Shown one piece after another: positions 16,267 to 23,712 of a DNA stretch of 41,194 nucleotides. This DNA is from an uncultured Collinsella sp. GTDB taxonomy: Bacteria > Actinomycetota > Coriobacteriia > Coriobacteriales > Coriobacteriaceae. How positions within the stretch are numbered: position 1 is the first letter of the stretch; each line of letters begins with the position of its first letter. The position numbers were made by a program, and so were the translations under genes. The stretch covers positions 1-41,194 of the forward strand of contig CAJKFS010000018.1 of the NCBI GenBank assembly GCA_905199225.1, in the 5' to 3' direction. A model generated the notes under the pieces. It was not told the DNA's origin and did not search any database. It saw nothing but the letters and a program-made list of their open reading frames with translations.

Positions 16267-16719
16267 TCATTGGCTGTTCTTGATGGCGGCTAGCTGTCGC
16301 CACAGTTCATCGGCACCGTCAAGGCGATATGCCGTCTTGTCGAGCACGATATTCCCGCCCTCGAACTCCACCGATTGCTCCGAGCCGTCTTCATAGACAA
16401 AGACGAGCGTGCGACCGGCATCGCTCATCCGCTCATCCACCGCACCTCCCACGGTGCAATCGTCGAGCGCGGCAAAAGTCGATGCGACCAGCTCGGCATC
16501 GTCGGTCTCATAGATCGTCCGCGCCTCGCCGTCCTCGATAAGCTTGACTGCCACCGGATCGGCAGCACAATCGTTCAGCAACGCTTGCGCGGCGTTCTTT
16601 CCCTGGTCGGCACGGGCACCAAAGCCGTATGCCCGCACAAGCGTCACCGCCGCAGCAAGGACCACCACGGCGATAAGCGCGCCCGCAATTTTATTAGACG
16701 AGCAACCACGAGACGCCAT
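16267..16719 (-). CDS. Small membrane-anchored protein of unknown function
   Basis: A 150-residue protein with one N-terminal membrane helix (IAGALIAVVVLAAAVTLV, about residues 11-28) and an outside domain rich in acidic residues. It ends YRLDGADELWRQLAAIK, the same (D/N)E(L/F)W ending seen in the two lipoproteins of this cluster, so all three may share a C-terminal domain. It is probably the first gene of the operon. AAGGGG precedes the start. Confidence 0.8.
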   Translation of the reverse strand: MASRGCSSNKIAGALIAVVVLAAAVTLVRAYGFGARADQGKNAAQALLNDCAADPVAVKLIEDGEARTIYETDDAELVASTFAALDDCTVGGAVDERMSDAGRTLVFVYEDGSEQSVEFEGGNIVLDKTAYRLDGADELWRQLAAIKNSQ

Positions 16720-16821
16720 AGGCCCACCCCTTCCGTTCTGCTCCGCTCAACATCACATTCATATGCCTTTGAGCGCCAAAACGGCAGGTGACAAATGTCT
16801 CATATTCATATTTTTGCAGGT

Positions 16822-16862
16822 AAAACCACCACAAAGGTGCCTGTCCCCTTCGTGGTGGTTTT
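16822..16862. repeat. CCACCACAAAGG hairpin, copy 3
   Basis: 16-bp arms with one A.C mismatch on the plus strand (G.U on the minus strand) and loop TGCCTGTCC. It lies 2 nt past the stop codon of the membrane LuxR regulator, where it may end its transcript. Confidence 0.9.
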
Positions 16863-16864
16863 GG

Positions 16865-18409
16865 CTAGTCTTGGGGTGTCCAGGACCAGAAGAAATTGAT
16901 GGGGGCCACGCGCGAGGCGGCACCGGTCTTTTTGTTGATCGAGGCGATATGGCGGTAGAGCGTAGAACGCGAAAGGAAGAGCGCTGCCGCAACGTCCTGC
17001 ACGCTGTCGTCCGATACGACCAGCGCCTCCAGTACATCGCGCTCGCGCTTGGTAAGTCCAAAGGCGGCTACAAAACCGTCGAGTCGATCGTCAAACGAAA
17101 GCTCCGGTGTCTCCAGGGACACCGTGTCGACCTGATCGGGCGCACGGCTCACGCCAAGATCGTCGGTGGCAAACGCCAGCCCCCTGTGACCCGCTTCGTC
17201 CTCAACGCCTTGTCCAAACTGCCCCAACAGCGAGATCGCAATGCCGACAAACAGCACGAGTACGACACCCACCGCCATCAGCACGTTTTGGCTCGAGATG
17301 ATCGCCACCGCCGGAGCCGTCACAAGCATTGAGCAAATGTTGTTGATGACGCGGCCCATGCACGGCCACAGATACGACCAGCGGGCATACATCGAAATCG
17401 CGGCGAACTTCGCGGTGAAGAACACCACGAAAAAGCCCGTGCCCAGGTAAAAGATAATCGTGGCGGCGAGCGCATTGCCGCCGTTGCCATCGGTGATAAG
17501 CACAAAGAACGAGAGCGTGGACAGCATTGCGGCGCACGTCATGATGATATTCATATACGAGCGTCCGCGCAGGTCATACAGGGCGCCGGCAGCAAGCGCA
17601 CTCACAACCAGCAGCAAGCGCGGCCAGTCACCCAGATCGATAGCGCCGGCGGCATGCGAGGTCGTAAGACCGGCATTGAGAGCCGCGAATACGCCGGTGA
17701 GGCAGGCGGTCGCCACCGTCAAGCGCACTACGGCACCCTGGAAGGCCGCCTTTGCCTCGGGATTATCGCGCCACTTGGCGCCATGCTCCGACGCATCGAC
17801 CGATAGCTCGGCAATCTCGGCTTCGAACTCGGGCGCGGACTCATCGCGTAATTTAGCTCGGCGGGCACCGTGAAGCAGCCCAACCAGCGCAATCGCACAG
17901 GCAATAAGGACAAACTGTTGAGGAATGCCCGCAGGCATCACCATATGGTTGAGCACCTGTACCAAAATGCCCGCAGCATAAGAAACCGCCACGGCACGTG
18001 CCAGACAAGGCGTCTGCGCAAAACGCCGCGCCAGATTGGCATGAGCGGTCGATCCGCAGTAGCCCAGGGCGCAGCACGCCACCAGACCGCCCGCAATCAC
18101 AACCTGAAACTGCGCCGCCATAATCAGCAGCAGCAATGCCGACACCAGCAGCACGCCCGTCATATCGCTCGTTGCATCGATTGTCTGGGGACGGCGATAG
18201 TACAGGAGAGGACGCACAAAATAGCCGATCACGCTCGCGCCGACGACGATGCTCTCGTAGATAACGACCTCGTTCGCCGGCACAAACTCGGCCACGCGCA
18301 CGTCAAAGAGGTACTCGCCGGCCAAAAACGTGAAAAAGAAAAGCGCCAGGCACAGAATCTCCCGTATGCCCCGGCGCAAATATGCGGTTGTGTCTCCCAG
18401 GTCCCTCAT
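16865..18409 (-). CDS. LuxR-type regulator with a 12-helix membrane domain
   Basis: A 514-residue protein. Most of it is hydrophobic: about twelve membrane helices (for example ILCLALFFFTFLAGEYLF, VLLVSALLLLIMAAQF, VLMAVGVVLVLFVGIAI), arranged like an MFS transporter. The last ~65 residues are a GerE/LuxR helix-turn-helix: LTKRERDVLEALVVSDDS followed by DVAAALFLSRSTLYRHI. This architecture is widespread in Coriobacteriia and is thought to couple membrane sensing to transcription. The start at 18409 has GGGTGGGGG upstream; an in-frame ATG 36 nt earlier is less likely. The target is unknown. Confidence 0.9.
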   Translation of the reverse strand: MRDLGDTTAYLRRGIREILCLALFFFTFLAGEYLFDVRVAEFVPANEVVIYESIVVGASVIGYFVRPLLYYRRPQTIDATSDMTGVLLVSALLLLIMAAQFQVVIAGGLVACCALGYCGSTAHANLARRFAQTPCLARAVAVSYAAGILVQVLNHMVMPAGIPQQFVLIACAIALVGLLHGARRAKLRDESAPEFEAEIAELSVDASEHGAKWRDNPEAKAAFQGAVVRLTVATACLTGVFAALNAGLTTSHAAGAIDLGDWPRLLLVVSALAAGALYDLRGRSYMNIIMTCAAMLSTLSFFVLITDGNGGNALAATIIFYLGTGFFVVFFTAKFAAISMYARWSYLWPCMGRVINNICSMLVTAPAVAIISSQNVLMAVGVVLVLFVGIAISLLGQFGQGVEDEAGHRGLAFATDDLGVSRAPDQVDTVSLETPELSFDDRLDGFVAAFGLTKRERDVLEALVVSDDSVQDVAAALFLSRSTLYRHIASINKKTGAASRVAPINFFWSWTPQD

Positions 18410-18520
18410 GGTAACCCCCACCCGCTTAGATGTCCGGAAAACCATTTTAATGGAGAATGGGTCTTAGTGTCCACGCAATGCCCGAACTGTTACGCATCCG
18501 GCGCAAATGCCCCAACAGCA

Positions 18521-18585
18521 GTTGCGGTGAAATAGTTCCTGTTTGACCGGCCCGGGCTGTCATTTAGGAACTATTCCACCGCAAC
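18521..18585. repeat. GTTGCGGTGAAATAG hairpin, copy 2
   Basis: Arms GTTGCGGTGAAATAGTTCCT and AGGAACTATTCCACCGCAAC; loop about 25 nt. It has the same orientation as copy 1, in the 261-nt gap between the LuxR gene and the DUF4038 gene. An AAGGGGACTGGG fragment follows at about 18592. Confidence 0.9.
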
Positions 18586-18670
18586 ATATAAAGGGGACTG
18601 GGTTGTTGATATCGGAAAAGGGAGGGAGGTGCCCGGGCCGAGGGAGCAACTCGGGATCGAAGCTCGAGCG

Positions 18671-19984
18671 TTAGTGCTCGGGCGTCAGGATCACCAGGGC
18701 GTCGTGCTCAAAGGAATGCTGAGCCACGCGCACGGTGCCGTCGCCATTGTCGCGAACGGGCAGCTTGGCGATACGCTTGGCCTCCATGTCGAGGGCCGTC
18801 GCCGACCAGCCGCGCGCACTATCGAGCTTAAACGTAAGTGCCGTGGTGCGCGGCAGATAGGTGACGACACGCTCGCCAATACGCGCCACACGGATGGACT
18901 CGCGCGCGTCATCGAGCAGCTCCTGTGCCGGGATAACGGCGAGAGCGTCGTCGCTAGCCGTGGCACCCAGGCCGGCAAGCACGTGCTCGATGGCGGCAAA
19001 ATCCCACACGCCCGCAAACTGCAGACACTCCTGCCAGCGGAACGGCATGTCAAAGCCCTCGCCCAGCACCGAACCCTGGCTGCGCGATGTCTGCCAGTTC
19101 CAAACGCCGTGGGCGCCGTAGGTCACGCCCGCGCTGGCGCCGGCAAGGATCGAAGACCACACGCTCGCGCGACAGTCCTGCGCGGTAAAACGCCAGTACA
19201 CGTTGCGCGACGCACCCATCTGCTCGTAGCAGGGCTCGGAGTTGACCATCGGCTTTTTGGGATAGCTGGCGATAAAGTCCTGCGGCAGGTGCCAGGCCTC
19301 GGGCTGGCCTTCGTAGTTGTGGCCGGGCTGGAACATATAGAAGTCCAGGCGGTCCAAATACTGCGCGGGAATCGTGCGGTTACCGCGATTGATGTGCATG
19401 GTACGCAGGGCCTCGGGCGCGCGCTTCGCAACCTCGTCGAGCGCATCCTCGTAATAGGCAATCGCCTCGTCACCGGCAAAGTCCGTGTCGCCCGTCACCA
19501 CATAGACGGGATCGAACTCGCCCAGGTTCTCGACGACGCGGGCAACGTGGGCACGGACCTCCTCGCGCGGCATAACCTCGGCACCGCAACGCTCGGCGAT
19601 CTTAGCGCCCCAGGTACCGGGCACGTAGTTGCACCACATGAGCACGAGCGCCGGACGAATGCCGTGCTCGACGGCAGCGCGGCACATGGCGGCGGCGCGA
19701 TCCCAATACGCCTGGTTGGGTTGAGACCAATCAAAGCGCACGCCATCCTCGCTGGCATAGGGCCAAATGCCCAGATCGGGGCAGCAGCGATCCCACTGCG
19801 GCAGCGTGTTAATCTGCAGCACGTTCATGCCCTGCTCGGCGCGGCGGGTCAGATAGTAGTCCCAGTCGGCCTCGGGGATGCTGGTAAACGCACTCCAGCA
19901 CGTATCGGCAAACCAAAAGAACGGCTTGCCCTCGCACAAAAAACCGTCCTGACGACCGTTGACGGTCAGTTTTCCCAAACTCAT
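18671..19984 (-). CDS. DUF4038 glycoside hydrolase (apiosidase-like)
   Basis: A 437-residue cytoplasmic protein. Residues 1-330 match the DUF4038 TIM barrel: KPFFWFADTCWSAFTSI, then MNVLQINTLPQWD, and later a PMVNSEPCYEQMG region whose Glu is a likely catalytic residue. The final ~90 residues look like the small beta domain that often follows it. Characterised relatives include GH140 apiosidases acting on plant rhamnogalacturonan II, but many members are uncharacterised, so the substrate is uncertain. The start at 19984 is preferred to an ATG 6 nt upstream because AAAGGA then has normal spacing. It lies 211 nt past the PTS gene, separated by a terminator. Confidence 0.85.
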   Translation of the reverse strand: MSLGKLTVNGRQDGFLCEGKPFFWFADTCWSAFTSIPEADWDYYLTRRAEQGMNVLQINTLPQWDRCCPDLGIWPYASEDGVRFDWSQPNQAYWDRAAAMCRAAVEHGIRPALVLMWCNYVPGTWGAKIAERCGAEVMPREEVRAHVARVVENLGEFDPVYVVTGDTDFAGDEAIAYYEDALDEVAKRAPEALRTMHINRGNRTIPAQYLDRLDFYMFQPGHNYEGQPEAWHLPQDFIASYPKKPMVNSEPCYEQMGASRNVYWRFTAQDCRASVWSSILAGASAGVTYGAHGVWNWQTSRSQGSVLGEGFDMPFRWQECLQFAGVWDFAAIEHVLAGLGATASDDALAVIPAQELLDDARESIRVARIGERVVTYLPRTTALTFKLDSARGWSATALDMEAKRIAKLPVRDNGDGTVRVAQHSFEHDALVILTPEH

Positions 19985-20121
19985 CTGCATGTCCTTTCGC
20001 TCGATAAAGGAATTGCGAACCGGCAGAAGCTTTCGCGGTAACCCCTGATGCGAAAGCCCCCGCCGTTTAACAAACCCCTGCGGGCGGACACCACTTGCCC
20101 ACTCCAGTCTACCTTGCAAGA

Positions 20122-20155
20122 AGGGCCCCGCCGGGCTTGCGCCTGACGGGGCCCT
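20122..20155 (-). terminator. Terminator of the PTS IIBC gene
   Basis: 9-bp arms AGGGCCCCG (20122-20130) and CGGGGCCCT (20147-20155) are followed on the minus strand by TTCTTG. They lie about 40 nt after the IIBC stop codon. Confidence 0.75.
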
Positions 20156-20195
20156 GTCGTGTAGGTAAGGTCGTATGCGACCGAATGGCTTGGCC

Positions 20196-21623
20196 TTAGG
20201 CCTCCATCTCGGCGAGCTCCTCCTTGGAGAAGCCAGCGACGAAGACGACGGCAGCGGCGATGACAAAGGAGATTGCCATACCGACAATAGCCCAGACGGT
20301 GTTCATCTGGCCACCCTGCAGGTAGTTGGTGAAGACCAGGAAGTTGGAGGCACCGTCAGCGAGGTAATAGGTAACGCCCATGAGGCCGGAGAACACAGCG
20401 CCGATGGCACCGCCGATGAACATACCGAACATGGTGCGACGGAAGCGCATGAGGATACCGAAGAGTGCGGGCTCGGTGACGCCGCCGGCGATGGCGGAGA
20501 TGACGTAGCCCAGGGCAAGACCCTTCTCGTCGGGGTTCTTCATCTTGAGGAAGGCACCGAAGGCGCAGCCCCAGACAGCGGCCATAGCGCAGTTGGTGGA
20601 AACGAAGACGAAGGGATCGTAGCCGGCAGCGATGATCTGAACCTGAGCGAGCAGGATGACGGGCATGTGCATACCGCAGACCACGAAGAGCTGCCAGAAG
20701 GCGCCGAGGACGGCCATGACGAGCAGGATACCGATGCCACCCATGTCAGCGAGACCGAAGAGGGCGTTAGCGATGAGGCTGCCGATCTCGTTGCCGAGCG
20801 GGGCGAGGACGATGAAGGCGATGGGGATGGTAACGATCATGGTGCAGAACGGCGTGAAGACCGTGGAGAGCACGTCGGGCATGACCTTCTTAAAGAACTT
20901 CTCGACGAAGTAGAGGACAGGCACCGAAAGGATAATCGGCAGGACGGACTGCTGATAGTTGGCAGCGGCGATCTGAATGCCGTAGACGGAGATGATTCCG
21001 CCGCCATCCTGGGTCGCGACACTCACGACGGACGGGGCCATGAGGGCGCCGCCGAGGAGCATGCCCAGAACCGGGGAGGCGCCGAGCTTCTTAGCGGCGG
21101 CATAGCCCAGGTAGATGGGGATAAAGGTGAACGTGGCCTCGTACAGGGTGGTGTAGAGGAACGTGTAGGTCGGATCGGTGTCAGAGAGAACGCCGAGCAT
21201 GGTGGGACCGAGGACCGCAGCGATGGTGCGGAACAGACCGCCGGCCATGAGCAGCGGGATCAGCTGGGTCATGGAGCCCGACAGATAGTCGAGGATGATG
21301 TTCGGCAGGTTCTTGAGCTCGAACTTCTCCTTGGGAGCATCGAGGTTCTCGTCGACCGCGGCACCCTGCTTGACGCCGGACATGGCGACGAACTCGGCGA
21401 GCACCTTGGGCACGTTCTGGCCGATGATGACCTGGAGCTGGCTGCCGGCGAACTGGCAACCCAGAACACCCTTGACCTTCTTGATCTTCTCCACGTCGGC
21501 CTTGTTGTTGTCCTTGAGCGTCAGACGCAGACGCGTCATGCAGTTGGTGGCGACGGAAACATTCTCCGCACCGCCCACGAGCTCGAGGACATCGGTGGCA
21601 ATCTGCTTGTTATCTACTGCCAT
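20196..21623 (-). CDS. PTS beta-glucoside-type transporter, IIBC
   Basis: A 475-residue membrane permease that imports and phosphorylates a sugar. The IIB domain (residues 1-85) holds the phosphorylated Cys28 in ATNCMTRLR. The IIC domain (about 105-465) has roughly ten helices and the family motifs FWQLFVVCGMHMP and GVTEPALFGI. No IIA domain is attached, unlike many BglF-type proteins, so a separate IIA such as the one at 916-1452 is needed. The start at 21623 follows GGGGAGGGG. The gene is divergent from the esterase, and the shared 490-nt gap is full of GTTTAC half-sites. The sugar cannot be read from the sequence; a beta-glucoside is likely. Confidence 0.92.
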   Translation of the reverse strand: MAVDNKQIATDVLELVGGAENVSVATNCMTRLRLTLKDNNKADVEKIKKVKGVLGCQFAGSQLQVIIGQNVPKVLAEFVAMSGVKQGAAVDENLDAPKEKFELKNLPNIILDYLSGSMTQLIPLLMAGGLFRTIAAVLGPTMLGVLSDTDPTYTFLYTTLYEATFTFIPIYLGYAAAKKLGASPVLGMLLGGALMAPSVVSVATQDGGGIISVYGIQIAAANYQQSVLPIILSVPVLYFVEKFFKKVMPDVLSTVFTPFCTMIVTIPIAFIVLAPLGNEIGSLIANALFGLADMGGIGILLVMAVLGAFWQLFVVCGMHMPVILLAQVQIIAAGYDPFVFVSTNCAMAAVWGCAFGAFLKMKNPDEKGLALGYVISAIAGGVTEPALFGILMRFRRTMFGMFIGGAIGAVFSGLMGVTYYLADGASNFLVFTNYLQGGQMNTVWAIVGMAISFVIAAAVVFVAGFSKEELAEMEA

Positions 21624-21729
21624 GGGACCCCTCCCCATATCATCGTGTGCCTACTCGTTTGGGCGTAGGCACGCCTTTGGCTCGGCGACTATAACCCCTT
21701 ACGGCCACCGAACCCTTGGATACGCTGTC

Positions 21730-22087
21730 GTAAACAATGTGTTTACTGAACGTTTACGGGCTTTAGTTTACACGGAACGTCTAATTTGTGGCAATTTTGC
21801 CGTCTGTAGTCCGGTGAACGGTAGGAAATCGGGGGTGAACGTACTTGAACGGTAAGGGATTGTCTATTTGACGCTCTGCTGCTAAATGCCTATTTACGTG
21901 GTCTTTTAATTTGGTAAACACCTCTATTCTTTGTTGACCCATCAACAAAAGCCCTGCTAAATGGTGATAAACGAATGTTTAGTAATTTGTTGAGTGTTCA
22001 TTTTGACCGTTTACCGAGTTCATCTGCCTGTTCTGTAGCTCTGCATTAAACTAAACATGTTTAAGTTGTATTGCCGCTGATGTTTAC
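21730..22087. promoter_or_regulatory. Array of GTTTAC/GTAAAC half-sites in a divergent control region
   Basis: The AT-rich gap between IIBC and the esterase holds a perfect inverted pair, GTAAAC-N5-GTTTAC (21730-21746). Single half-sites lie at 21752, 21766, 21914 (inverted), 22009 and 22082. Related palindromes are TAAAC-GAAT-GTTTA (21968-21981) and TAAACATGTTTA (22052-22063). The density and symmetry suggest a dimeric repressor, possibly LacI-like, binding many sites across both promoters. No matching regulator gene is adjacent. Confidence 0.6.
21930..21949. promoter_or_regulatory. 20-bp perfect palindromic operator candidate
   Basis: TTTGTTGA-CCCA-TCAACAAA lies between the GTTTAC sites. 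TTTGTTGA recurs alone at about 21986. The sequence differs from the GTTTAC sites, so a second regulator is possible. Confidence 0.55.
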
Positions 22088-22113
22088 CACTCGCGGCGCA
22101 GAGGAGGCAGCTC

Positions 22114-23451
22114 ATGGAACTCAAATCGTGTACCTACGCAACCGTCACCACCTTGGGCGACTTTGGCCCCTGGATTAGCAAGGTTGTGCTCGACCTGCCG
22201 TGCACCGTTCGCGCCAACGATATCGATGCGCGCACCTTCCATATATATGTAGAGCGCCACGAGCGCACGGGCGAGGTCCTCATGCGCAAAGAGCGCGGCG
22301 CCGACCACGCCGCACCTTCCGTAGGCTATGTCGAGGTACTTGCCGCCTATCCGTGCGATGAGTGCGGACGCAAGCTCGCCTTTGGCACCCATGTGGCGCT
22401 CGAGATCGCCGAGCAGCGCCTGACCAAGAAGATCGAGGGCAGCGTGATGGGCTCGCGCTTGCTCGATAACCAGCTGCGCATCGTGCAGCTCGAGGCCCTT
22501 TCCGGCAACGACGGCGATGACCCCACCTGCGGCCTGGTCTTTGACACCTGCAGCGGCGACATCTGCCCCGCGCTCAAGGGCTGGAGCAATGCCACGCAAA
22601 AGACCGCCGTCAACGGCATCGCGCTCGAGTACGGCTTCTTTGAGCCCAGCTTTAAGGCCGAGGACTCCGCCTGCTTCAATCCCTTCGCGCCCGAGACGAC
22701 AGTCGTGCCCCAGAAGGCCCCGCTCGTGGTGTACCTGCACGGCGCCGGCGAGGGCAAAGGCGCTACGCAAGGCGAGGGCGCCACGCGCGCTTACATCGGC
22801 AACCGCGTGACGGCCATTAGCCAGGCGCAGATCCAGCGCTACTTTGGCGGCTTTGCCTGGGTGCTCGTGCCGCAGTCGCCCACGTTTTGGATGGACAACG
22901 GCGTCGAGCAGCTCGGCCACTCCAACCAGAGCATCTACTCCCCCGTGCTCAAGGCGCTCATCGACGAGTTCGTTTCCGAGCATGCCGACCGCATCGACAC
23001 CGACCGCATCGTGGTCGCCGGCCTTTCCAACGGCGGCTTTATGACGCTGCGCCTGTGCGCCGACTACCCCGATTTCTTCGCGGCGGGCCTTCCCTGCTGC
23101 GCACCGTGGTACAACGCCACGGACGAGGACGTCGCCGCCCTTGCCAAGACGCCGCTGTGGTTTACGCACTCCAAGGGCGATGAGCTTGTGATCCCACAGG
23201 AGACCGTGCTGCCGCTCACGGCTCGCCTGCGCGCTGCCGGCGCCAACGTGCACCTCACGTACTTTAGCCATGTCGAGGACCTGACCGGCGTGTACCGCGA
23301 GTCCGACGGCTCGCCCAAGAAGACGTTCAACCATGGCGTGTGGATCCACCAATTCAACGACCTGTGTTATCAAGACTTCGACGGGGGCAACGTACTCATC
23401 GACGGCGAGCCGGTGGGCTGCTGGGAGTGGTCGGCCAGGGTCAATAGGTAA
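22114..23451 (+). CDS. Alpha/beta-hydrolase esterase with an N-terminal beta domain
   Basis: A 445-residue protein. Residues 1-195 form a beta-rich domain like the Ig-like part of bacterial carbohydrate esterases. The hydrolase core starts at LVVYLHGAGEG (HG oxyanion motif, about residue 209). The nucleophile is Ser305 in GLSNGGFM. THSKGDELV holds a likely acid, and a late His (TYFSHVED or FNHGVW) completes the triad. There is no signal peptide, so it is probably cytoplasmic. It probably deacylates sugars or cleaves small esters. GGAGG precedes the start. It is divergent from PTS IIBC and likely co-regulated through the GTTTAC region. Confidence 0.83.
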   Translation: MELKSCTYATVTTLGDFGPWISKVVLDLPCTVRANDIDARTFHIYVERHERTGEVLMRKERGADHAAPSVGYVEVLAAYPCDECGRKLAFGTHVALEIAEQRLTKKIEGSVMGSRLLDNQLRIVQLEALSGNDGDDPTCGLVFDTCSGDICPALKGWSNATQKTAVNGIALEYGFFEPSFKAEDSACFNPFAPETTVVPQKAPLVVYLHGAGEGKGATQGEGATRAYIGNRVTAISQAQIQRYFGGFAWVLVPQSPTFWMDNGVEQLGHSNQSIYSPVLKALIDEFVSEHADRIDTDRIVVAGLSNGGFMTLRLCADYPDFFAAGLPCCAPWYNATDEDVAALAKTPLWFTHSKGDELVIPQETVLPLTARLRAAGANVHLTYFSHVEDLTGVYRESDGSPKKTFNHGVWIHQFNDLCYQDFDGGNVLIDGEPVGCWEWSARVNR

Positions 23452-23464
23452 TCCATCCCTTCGC

Positions 23465-23583
23465 GGGCACCGGGGTTTACCTCTGCAAACGTCCTCGGGC
23501 ATGCATGGTTCGGCGCTTTGCGCTTCGCGCTGCGCCGGACCATGCCCCCTGCGGAATGTTTGCAGAGGTAAACCCCGGTGCCC
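23465..23583 (+). repeat. 119-nt nested inverted repeat
   Basis: The outer arms begin GGGCACCGGGGTTTACCTCT and end with its complement (23465-23492 with 23556-23583). A second stem inside pairs CATGGTTCGGCGC with GCGCCGGACCATG. The two mismatched positions are G.U pairs on the plus strand, so if it is an RNA it is read in the esterase direction. It starts 13 nt past the esterase stop and may act as its terminator. It contains no convincing gene. Confidence 0.85.
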
Positions 23584-23712
23584 ACTGTGTTTCCATTGCT
23601 GAGACCCTGGCCGGCCGCTTCCGGCGGGCCGCCGGGTCGCGGGCGATGGGGGCGTGGGTCCCGTCTTGCCTTGCGCGTAACTGGCTGAAATGATTTTGGT
23701 TGGAGCTTTCTT

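Noticed and set aside
23505..23693. Small frames inside the nested hairpin after the esterase
   Set aside because: They arise from the palindrome itself (both strands give similar peptides) and lack ribosome sites.
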